DNA of 64,000 nucleotides from Nanobdellota archaeon (GTDB taxonomy: Archaea > Nanobdellota > Nanobdellia > Pacearchaeales > GW2011-AR1): NCBI GenBank assembly GCA_024654505.1, contig JANLHN010000003.1, positions 231,037 to 295,036 on the forward strand, read 5' to 3'. Below are positions 56,466-64,000 of this stretch, one piece after another. The notes beneath the pieces were generated by a model. It saw only the letters and a list, made by a program, of their open reading frames with translations. It did not search any database and was not told the origin of the DNA. The translations under genes and the position numbers were made by a program. Each line of letters begins with the position of its first letter. Within the stretch, counting starts at the first letter, position 1.

Positions 56466-56551
56466 TTTGTCGTCGTTGAAGATTGTTTTTACCCCTAAGG
56501 TGTAGGACAAATGTGAGAAACATTTAAATAGTGTTTGGTATTAAAACCAAT

Positions 56552-57358
56552 ATGATTGTCAAAGAGGAATTTTTAAGTAGACTGAGGAAGATATTTGACC
56601 TTAATCTTTACGAAGTAAAGGTATGGACTGCCCTACTTTCTCGTGGAACATCTACTGCAGGAGAGCTTTCTTCTATTTCTGATGTGCCTCGTTCTAGAAC
56701 TTATGATATCTTGGAGTCTTTAGAAAAGAAAGGATTTATTGTAATGAAACTGGGAAAACCTATTAAATTTGTGGCTTTGAAGCCCGAAGAAGTAGTTGAG
56801 AGAGTTAAAAAGAATCTTGTTGTTGATGCTAGGGAAAAATCAAAGAGATTAGAGAAGTTAAAGGGAGAGGAAGTCTTGGATGAATTAAGTGCTATATTCT
56901 CTGATGGAATCAAATTTATTGAGCCCACCGATTTGTCTGGTTCTTTGAAGGGTCGACAGAATATTTATAATCATTTAGACATGCTGATTCGGGATGCACA
57001 GAAAACAATAACTCTTGTGACAACTGCTGATGGATTGAGTAGAAAATTAGAAGTGTTATTGCCTAGTTTAGAAAAGGCGAAGAAGAGGGGAGTTAGAATT
57101 AGGGTTGCTGCTCCAATTACTGCGGAGAATAAAAATGTAGCAAAAGACTTTGCTAAAGTTTGTGAGATTAGAAACGTTGGAGATTTGAGGGCGAGATTTA
57201 TGTTAATTGATGGAGAGCAGTTGATGTTTATGCTCTTAAATGATGATGAAGTTCATCCAAGTTATGATGTGGGTGTTTGGTTGAATACAGAGTTCTTTGC
57301 AAGTGCTCTTGAGCAGATGTTTGAGATTGCTTGGAAGAGTTTTAAGGCTATTAAGTAA
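56552..57358 (+). CDS. TrmB-family transcriptional regulator
   Basis: LSSISDVPRSRTYDILESLEKKGFI; paralog of 19333..20115; track start 56531. Confidence 0.88.
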   Translation: MIVKEEFLSRLRKIFDLNLYEVKVWTALLSRGTSTAGELSSISDVPRSRTYDILESLEKKGFIVMKLGKPIKFVALKPEEVVERVKKNLVVDAREKSKRLEKLKGEEVLDELSAIFSDGIKFIEPTDLSGSLKGRQNIYNHLDMLIRDAQKTITLVTTADGLSRKLEVLLPSLEKAKKRGVRIRVAAPITAENKNVAKDFAKVCEIRNVGDLRARFMLIDGEQLMFMLLNDDEVHPSYDVGVWLNTEFFASALEQMFEIAWKSFKAIK

Positions 57359-57415
57359 GATTTTGGGGGTTTTGTGCTTACTATTCAGTCTTTGTTTTGT
57401 TTATATCTTATGAGA

Positions 57416-57486
57416 TGGACCTGCCGGGAATCGAACCCGAATCTCACGACTGCCAGCCGTATGTAATACCACTATACTACAGGCCC
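57416..57486 (-). tRNA. tRNA-Ala (GGC)
   Basis: GGGCCTGTAGTATAGTGGTATTACATACGGCTGGCAGTCGTGAGATTCGGGTTCGATTCCCGGCAGGTCCA; G3:U70 and A73. Confidence 0.93.
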
Positions 57487-59171
57487 TACATCTCTTCGAG
57501 AACTTCGATTCCTAATAAATCTAACGATTTTTTTAAAGTTACTCTGAATGCATTTACGAGTTTTAATCTGAAACCTTCCTCCATGCTCCCCATTACTGGA
57601 CAGCTGTGATAGAATTCATTAAATAATTTTGAGAGTTCAAAAGAATAGTTTGCTATCAGATTTGGGGCAAGATTTGTTTGAGCATTTTGAACAATCTTGG
57701 GGAAGATATCTATCTTCTTTAGGAGTTTTATTTCTTGTTCTTTTAAGTCTACTATTTTTACTGGTTTTTTTGATTTTACTTTTCTGATAATGCTCGATGC
57801 TCTCGCATATGAATAAAGGAGATAAGGCCCTGTGTCGCCTTCAAAGGAAACTGCTTCTTTTGGGTCAAAAATAATTTGTTTTTTAATATCTATTTTTAGT
57901 AAAGAATATTTTATTGCTGCTAACGCCGTGATTAAAGCTCTTCTTTCAATTTCTTTTTTTTGGATCTTCACACCCCTTTCTGTTATCTTTCTTAAAGCTA
58001 AATTTTTTATATCCTCAATTAAATCATCTGCATAAACTGTTGTTCCCGTTCTAGATTTCATTTTCCCTGAGGGTAAGGCCACCATACCATAGGATAAATG
58101 TTTCATATCCTTTTTTATTCCAAGTTTTTCTAGAATCTTGAATAATACTTTGAAATGATAATCTTGGTCATTTCCAACAACATAATAAGAAGAATCAAGT
58201 TTAAAATCATTAATTCTTTTCTCAGCCAAGTATAAATCTTGAGTTATGTATATTGAGGTTCCATCTGCCCTTAAAACTACTTTTTCTCCAAGACCTTCTT
58301 TTCCTAAATCTATTGCTATTGCCCCGTCCTCTTTTTTATAAAATATTTTTCTCTTCAACCCATCTTGGATTATATTCTTTCCAAATTCATACATCTCACT
58401 TTCATAATAATTCTTATCTATCTTTGATAGACCAAATGTATTGAAAGTTTCTTGCATTCCCTTATATGCCCAAGAATTCATTTTTTTCCAAAGATTGATA
58501 GTTTCTTTGTCTCCAGATTCCCAAAGATTCAGCTTTTTCATTGCTTCTTCTTCTAATTGGGGATTTTTTTCTGCTTCTTTAGTAAATATTTGGTAGAATT
58601 GTCCAACAAATTTATCTCCCTTTATTCCTTCAGACTCTGGAGTTTTTCCTTTTCCAAATTTTTCATAAGCAATCATCGATTTAGAAATTAAGATTCCCCT
58701 ATCATTATAAATATTCACATGAAAAATCTTGTTCCCTATGGCTTTTGATATATTTGAGAGGGATTCCCCTATAGAAATATTCCTAAGATGACCTACATGA
58801 AGTGCTTTATTTGTATTTGGTCCAGGGTATTCAATTCCAATTTTTTTATTTTCAAGATTTAGCGTTCCCCAACTCTTCTTACCAACTTCTTTCAAAACAG
58901 ATTCTGCTAAAATCTTTTTATCAATAAGGAAATTAACATAGCTTCCTGCCTGACTTATGTTAGATATACCTTCTAGAGGATTTTTTCTTAATTTGTTTGT
59001 TAAATCTTCGGCGATTTCTATTGGGGATTTTTTTAGTTTCTTTGCCAGACTAAAACATGGAAAAGCATAGTCTCCCAACTCGTCATTCGGAGGAATTTCA
59101 ATTAGACTCTCGACTTCTTTTGTTGGAAGATTATATTCCTTTGAAACCAATTTTGCAATCTCTTTCTTCAT
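57486..59171 (-). CDS. argS: arginyl-tRNA synthetase
   Basis: GIEYPGPNTNKALHVGHLRNISIG; SYGMVALPSGKMKSRTGTTVYADDLI. Confidence 0.94.
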   Translation of the reverse strand: MKKEIAKLVSKEYNLPTKEVESLIEIPPNDELGDYAFPCFSLAKKLKKSPIEIAEDLTNKLRKNPLEGISNISQAGSYVNFLIDKKILAESVLKEVGKKSWGTLNLENKKIGIEYPGPNTNKALHVGHLRNISIGESLSNISKAIGNKIFHVNIYNDRGILISKSMIAYEKFGKGKTPESEGIKGDKFVGQFYQIFTKEAEKNPQLEEEAMKKLNLWESGDKETINLWKKMNSWAYKGMQETFNTFGLSKIDKNYYESEMYEFGKNIIQDGLKRKIFYKKEDGAIAIDLGKEGLGEKVVLRADGTSIYITQDLYLAEKRINDFKLDSSYYVVGNDQDYHFKVLFKILEKLGIKKDMKHLSYGMVALPSGKMKSRTGTTVYADDLIEDIKNLALRKITERGVKIQKKEIERRALITALAAIKYSLLKIDIKKQIIFDPKEAVSFEGDTGPYLLYSYARASSIIRKVKSKKPVKIVDLKEQEIKLLKKIDIFPKIVQNAQTNLAPNLIANYSFELSKLFNEFYHSCPVMGSMEEGFRLKLVNAFRVTLKKSLDLLGIEVLEEM

Positions 59172-59256
59172 GTTTATAGAATAGAAAGGAGATTTATTAA
59201 AGTTTGTAAATGGTGTTTCTCTATAGATTTAAAAAGAGAGTTATTTATAATAGTTT

Positions 59257-59418
59257 ATGGCATCAACACCACCAAGTCCACAAAAGATGAGGGTAGATTA
59301 TAACATTGATAGGAAGACTTATGATGAATTTGCTAAGGCTTGTAGTAGGAAGGGGTTTGCACAACAAGTTATAGTAGAAAAGGCTATGAGAAAGTTTATT
59401 GATAAAGGGCAGATTTAA
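59257..59418 (+). CDS. small ribbon-helix-helix-like protein
   Basis: 53-aa ORF MASTPPSPQKMRVDYNIDRKTYDEFAKACSRKGFAQQVIVEKAMRKFIDKGQI; read manually. Confidence 0.6.
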   Translation: MASTPPSPQKMRVDYNIDRKTYDEFAKACSRKGFAQQVIVEKAMRKFIDKGQI

Positions 59419-59490
59419 AGAGACACAACCCAAAATCTAGAGATATTTTCCCTTAACAATCCTTTTAAATACAGTAGTTATACTTTTTAG

Positions 59491-60396
59491 ATGGCTTTAG
59501 ATGGAGTGATTAATTTGCTAAAAGAGGAGTTCACAATATTTCAAACTATTTTTGTAGTAGTAATATTGGTTGTTATAGTTAATTTTATCTTAAATCGGAT
59601 TAAAAAAAGAATTCTAATTAGATTGAAGAACTTATCAAACCCCAAATTACAAATTTCAAATGTTAAGTTCTTCTTTAGAATAATTCAAACAATAATTATT
59701 ATAACTATAATTTCTATAGCTTTTTTATATAGTATTGGTTCTTGGACTGGATTGGGTGTGTTTGTTGGACTGTTAACTGCGGCACTTGGGTTTGCATTAC
59801 AAAAGCCAATAGCTGGAATAGCTGCTTGGATTATAATGATTATAAAAAGACCATTTCATGTGGGAGATAGAATAAAAATTGGAGATGTTAAGGGAGAAGT
59901 GTACGATATCACCCTCACTCACTTATATCTTGATGAGATAGGAGGAGATATAGATTCAGAAGATTATTCTGGGAAAAATATAATAATTCCAAACCACTTA
60001 TTATTTGAGCACCCTATAATAAACTACACTCTTCTGGATGAGTATATATTGGGAGAGGTTCCAGTAAGTGTAACTTATGAAAGTGAATTAGATAAAGCAT
60101 TAAAAATTGTAAGAGAAGTTGTAGAAAGTCATGTAAAACAATATGCTCTTAAAGAAAAAAGGGAAATAAAATTAAGAGTTGCAATGGATTCATCAAGTAT
60201 GAATATTAAAGCAAGATTCTTTGCGCCAATTAGATTAATGCAAAAAATAAAAAGTGATATTAATACTGATGTTTATAAGAGAATAAAAGGGGAACCCACA
60301 GTAGATATAGCATACCCACATACAGAATTTGTTATGAAGAAAGATTCAAATAATCCTATAATCACGAAAGAAGAAAAGAAGAAAAGAAGAAAATAA
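59491..60396 (+). CDS. MscS-family mechanosensitive ion channel
   Basis: GLLTAALGFALQKPIAGIAAWIIMIIKRPFHVGDRIKIGDVKGEVYDITL. Confidence 0.9.
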   Translation: MALDGVINLLKEEFTIFQTIFVVVILVVIVNFILNRIKKRILIRLKNLSNPKLQISNVKFFFRIIQTIIIITIISIAFLYSIGSWTGLGVFVGLLTAALGFALQKPIAGIAAWIIMIIKRPFHVGDRIKIGDVKGEVYDITLTHLYLDEIGGDIDSEDYSGKNIIIPNHLLFEHPIINYTLLDEYILGEVPVSVTYESELDKALKIVREVVESHVKQYALKEKREIKLRVAMDSSSMNIKARFFAPIRLMQKIKSDINTDVYKRIKGEPTVDIAYPHTEFVMKKDSNNPIITKEEKKKRRK

Positions 60397-60450
60397 AAAA
60401 AGTTATAGTTTTTTATATTAGTATAAAAATGAGATTTATTAAAGTTTGTA

Positions 60451-62346
60451 ATGTTTGGAAATATTTATATAATGTCCCTCCATATATATTCTATGAATAA
60501 GGGGTTGTTGAGTTTCTCTATTTTATTTTTGTTAGTTTTTTCTGTCTCTTTTGTTTTTGCAGCTGATTTAATCTCTTGTAGAGATGATTGTAAGATAAAT
60601 TATCAAACTGAAGTTGAAAGAAGTGAATGTATAAGAGAGTGTGAGAGTATTGGGGGAATTGAGGATATTGATTATTCTAATGTGGAGGATATTAGTGGGG
60701 GTATTGGACCAGATAGCCCTTTTTATTTTGTTGATAAATTCTTAGATGATGTTTTTGGAGACCCTAAAAAAGTTAGAGAGGAAAGGGCAGCAGAAGCGAA
60801 GGATGCCCTTGAGAAGGGAGATACAGAATCTGTTGAAGCCGCATTAAAGAGTTATGATGAAATTGCTGTGGAACTTGAGAAAGAAGTTAATCCTGAAGAA
60901 GTTGAAGAAGTTAAAGAAGGTTCCTTGAGAATTCAAAAGGCACTATTAGATGTCGAGGAAGAAAGCTTTGATGTAGTTAGAGAAAGAGAAAGAGAATTGG
61001 TAACTGCAGGAGAAATTGCAGGGAAAATAAAAGAACTTTGTCAACAATTGGCTGAATTGGATCCTTTAGAATATGATAAGATGTGTAGAACTGATGATGA
61101 TTCTCCTAAGTGGCAGAAGGAATTAGATAAAGATTTAAGTGCGGAACAAAAAGAGATAGCCAAAAAATTTGTAGACACGATGAAACAATGTTTTAAGACT
61201 TCTGGAAAAGATTGTGCTTGTGAAGAGATTCCATTTCAAGACTTTTCAATAGCCTGTTCTAAAGCTTCTGAGGCAGCCTATAATTGTGATATTGGAGGTG
61301 ATAAAGAAGCTTGTGATGATTTAGAAAGTTTGGATATGCCAAGGTTGCCCGACTGGCTAGAACCTATTTGGCAAGAATTGGAAGATGGGATGATGGAATC
61401 TAAGTATGATATGCATATGCCTAAAGAATGTGATGGATTGGGTCCTAATGAATGTAGGAAAGTTATGATAGAGAAAAATTCTCCCATTGAATGTAGGGCT
61501 GCATTATTAGAGGCTGATGTACAAAGTGAAAGTGAAGGGAGAAAAATCTGCGATGAGATAATGAAAAAGAAGTATGGTCCTAAAGATTGTGAAGGGTTAA
61601 GCCCAGAAGAATGTGCAGATAAGATGGGTGGTGATTTTGAGAGTCCTATAGGTGGAAGAGGTTTTGGAGGGGATTGTTCTGGAATTGAAGATAAAATGGA
61701 AAGATTGAATTGTTATGATAATATGGATAAGGGAATGGAAAATAATTATGGTCCTAAAAATGGTGGTGGGGAAATCACATGGCAATGTAAGGAAAATAGA
61801 ATACATTGGGGACCTGATTGTGAAAAATTTATGAAAGAAGAATGGCCTGAACAAGAAAAGATGAAAAGGGAAAATAGGAAGGAACAGGAGGGTGATTGGA
61901 GAGCTAAGCAGGATGAATGTGTAAATAAATGTGAAAGTCAAGGAAGACCTTGGGATTATAGTGGTGGGGAGTGTGTATGTGGGGAACCGGGCCAATATTA
62001 TAACAAAGAAAAAGGATTTTATGATGAGAGTGAATGTAAAGATGGATGTAATGATGAATGTCCAGGTGCTTCGAGAACTAATTGTATTAATGATAAATGT
62101 GAATGTTATTATGAAAATGATGAACCCCAATATGATGAAGGAGAAGGTCCTTCTGGAGAAATTATTTCTTCCCAACCCGACACAACGCCAGAACCCCAAC
62201 AATCTCCTGAAGAACCAGAAGAACGTGAAGAAGAATCTCTCGAACTGGAATCAAATTCTGGGGATAGTGGAAGAGAGGATTCTGGGGGAGATGAAGGTGG
62301 GTCTATGATAACAGGAAATGTGTTCTTGGATTATTATTGGGATTAA
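60451..62346 (+). CDS. secreted Cys-rich acidic protein ending in ITGNVFLDYYWD
   Basis: Signal peptide (start possibly 60472 or 60493); many C-x(3-6)-C pairs; repeated PK[DE]C[DE]GL[GS]P[EN]EC motif. Confidence 0.72.
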   Translation: MFGNIYIMSLHIYSMNKGLLSFSILFLLVFSVSFVFAADLISCRDDCKINYQTEVERSECIRECESIGGIEDIDYSNVEDISGGIGPDSPFYFVDKFLDDVFGDPKKVREERAAEAKDALEKGDTESVEAALKSYDEIAVELEKEVNPEEVEEVKEGSLRIQKALLDVEEESFDVVRERERELVTAGEIAGKIKELCQQLAELDPLEYDKMCRTDDDSPKWQKELDKDLSAEQKEIAKKFVDTMKQCFKTSGKDCACEEIPFQDFSIACSKASEAAYNCDIGGDKEACDDLESLDMPRLPDWLEPIWQELEDGMMESKYDMHMPKECDGLGPNECRKVMIEKNSPIECRAALLEADVQSESEGRKICDEIMKKKYGPKDCEGLSPEECADKMGGDFESPIGGRGFGGDCSGIEDKMERLNCYDNMDKGMENNYGPKNGGGEITWQCKENRIHWGPDCEKFMKEEWPEQEKMKRENRKEQEGDWRAKQDECVNKCESQGRPWDYSGGECVCGEPGQYYNKEKGFYDESECKDGCNDECPGASRTNCINDKCECYYENDEPQYDEGEGPSGEIISSQPDTTPEPQQSPEEPEEREEESLELESNSGDSGREDSGGDEGGSMITGNVFLDYYWD

Positions 62347-62391
62347 TTAAAAAATAAAAAAGTTATATGTCTTTATAATTATATAAAGAGT

Positions 62392-62550
62392 TTATTCAGC
62401 CGAATAGTTTCTTACTAATTTGGTTATACCTACAACTAAGAATGCTAGAGCTACTAACCAAGGACCCCATGTTCCTGTGTCCATCCCCAGTAAAGGAAGT
62501 ACAAAAAGTACTCCGATTAAAGTAAATAACCAAGCGCTTGTTTTAGCCAT
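62392..62550 (-). CDS. small two-TM protein MAKTSAWLFTLIGVLFVLPLLGMDTGTWGPWLVALAFLVVGITKLVRNYSAE
   Basis: 52-aa ORF read manually with SD GGAGGTGAT upstream. Confidence 0.6.
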   Translation of the reverse strand: MAKTSAWLFTLIGVLFVLPLLGMDTGTWGPWLVALAFLVVGITKLVRNYSAE

Positions 62551-62700
62551 TTTATCACCTCCATTCTAGTTATATAGTCTCAGGACCAATAATTTGCCCA
62601 AAATAATGACTATTCCTTTAAGGATTTCAACTTTATAAACATAAACCTTTTTATATTAATAATTGGTTAACCTTTTATAATCTCTTGACATTGTCTTGGC

Positions 62701-63306
62701 ATGAAAAATAGGGGGAATGAAATTTTATTGTTTATTGCTTTGGTTGTTGTGTTTATAGGATTAATTTTATTTTATTCTGATAAGGTTTCTGTGGGAGAAG
62801 TTAATAATTTTGTGGATGAAGGTTCTATTGCTCTGAGATTTAATACTTCTGAGCCACATTGGGACCATATGCCTCTAACCTATAACTGGAATGAAGAGTG
62901 TGGGGAGTGGAATGGAAATTTTACGAATAAAATTAGGACCGCTCTTCAAGAAATTTCAAATGTTACTGAAGGGGTAATAACTTTTGAGAAATTGTCCTTA
63001 ATTGAGCCCGACATTATGTTTATTTGTGATGCTTCCCAATATTACTCTAAGGGGCTGATTATTGCAGAGGCAGAATCATTTAGTTACGGAAATATTTTTG
63101 CTCCCTCAAAGGTTTATATTTATGGTTCTGGAGAATGTAAGAACAGACCAACCACAATAATTCATGAAGTTTTACATTTGTTTGGAATAGGACATACTGA
63201 GAAGACTGAGGAGAATTTGCAGGATATTATGTTTGAGAAAAAATATGACTGCAAGGCTTATATTTCTAATGAGACTATAGATTATTTGAAAGGAATTTAT
63301 AACTGA
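62701..63306 (+). CDS. membrane-anchored or secreted metzincin-like zinc protease
   Basis: IIHEVLHLFGIGHTEK (HExxHxxGxxH) with downstream DIMF Met-turn; N-terminal TM. Confidence 0.85.
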   Translation: MKNRGNEILLFIALVVVFIGLILFYSDKVSVGEVNNFVDEGSIALRFNTSEPHWDHMPLTYNWNEECGEWNGNFTNKIRTALQEISNVTEGVITFEKLSLIEPDIMFICDASQYYSKGLIIAEAESFSYGNIFAPSKVYIYGSGECKNRPTTIIHEVLHLFGIGHTEKTEENLQDIMFEKKYDCKAYISNETIDYLKGIYN

Positions 63307-63346
63307 TTGGAAAAGCTTTTATACTTCTTGTGATTGGAGGAGTTAT

Positions 63347-64000
63347 ATGAAGGTTAATTTTGACATAAAAAAAAGTGTTATCGTTAAGACTGTTATTCTT
63401 ATTTTGTTAGGATTTACTTTTGGTTTGGTAATTGGGGGGACTCCGGTAGACACTTCAAAACCTTGGCATTTCCTTAATCAAATTGCAGACCCAAATGGAA
63501 ATTCTGTTGACGGAGATAATAATGGGGTTATTGATTTTGCAGAAACAACTCAATGTGTCTCTGCCGATACAGGTTATGTGTCTCCAAATCTTGCTACTGG
63601 CCTGGGGAATGTTGTTTGGGTAGGGGATATGACTATAAATCTTAAAATAGGGACCAAGAATATTTGCCAAGATACTAATGGTTGTTCTTTAAGTGTTATA
63701 GAGTATTTCGCTCCTTTAGTCTTTGTCGCTGGTGGCTCTCAAACGAATTCAGAGGATCCAAACCGAGTTTTTGACTATTTTGTATATCAATCTAATACTC
63801 CCTCTGTCAATCTTGGAGGTGGAGGACCAATTCAACCTTGGGGGGCAGACAATGGTCTTAGAGGATTTAATGGGGATGGAGGGGTTTCTCAAGTAATTCC
63901 AAATATAGGTGGAGGCCCTATCTCGTTTGTTTTAGATGACGATCTTTTTGGAGCAGGAACAACAGTAAACGATCAATCTCCTGACTTTTGGTCACTTAGA
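63347..64000 (+). CDS. secreted protein, truncated by window end
   Basis: ATG after SD-like GGAGG; N-terminal signal KTVILILLGFTFGLVIGG; open to the last base. Confidence 0.7.
   Translation, partial: MKVNFDIKKSVIVKTVILILLGFTFGLVIGGTPVDTSKPWHFLNQIADPNGNSVDGDNNGVIDFAETTQCVSADTGYVSPNLATGLGNVVWVGDMTINLKIGTKNICQDTNGCSLSVIEYFAPLVFVAGGSQTNSEDPNRVFDYFVYQSNTPSVNLGGGGPIQPWGADNGLRGFNGDGGVSQVIPNIGGGPISFVLDDDLFGAGTTVNDQSPDFWSLR

Noticed and set aside
61597-62202. Minus-strand 201-aa ORF inside the Cys-rich protein
   Set aside because: Its Ile/Phe/Thr-rich composition is the mirror of an acidic Asp/Glu/Lys-rich coding frame; no recognisable domain.

Overview
The window is a gene-dense, AT-rich archaeal chromosome segment, probably from a DPANN-type lineage (Woesearchaeota/Pacearchaeota-like; this placement is an inference). 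Archaeal markers are GatD/GatE, aIF1A, aIF2-beta, proteasome beta, the KH/beta-CASP nuclease aCPSF1, an archaeal CCA-adding enzyme, SRP RNA with an archaeal-type S domain, diphthine synthase, TrmB-family regulators, and a large archaeal type IV pilus locus with seven pilin-like proteins. I find three tRNA genes (Asn-GTT, Ser-GCT, Ala-GGC), one SRP RNA, no rRNA, no CRISPR array and no recognisable transposase or integrase. The least expected signals are: (1) tRNA-Asn and tRNA-Ser are followed by tandem repeats built from their own 3' halves, with the T-loop interrupted by a hairpin insert and an adjacent antisense T-arm copy, and tRNA-Ser also has two extra copies of its 5' end upstream; one hairpin motif is shared between the two loci about 35 kb apart; (2) a compact intergenic element with three C(UUCG)G hairpins and a downstream T-run, a candidate small RNA; (3) a complete GGDEF domain with an apparent I-site in an archaeon; (4) a GatE that lacks the AspRS-like GAD insertion; (5) a superoxide reductase / Ogg2 / archease / RtcB operon. 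All calls come from reading the sequence and the supplied ORFs; no database search was run.
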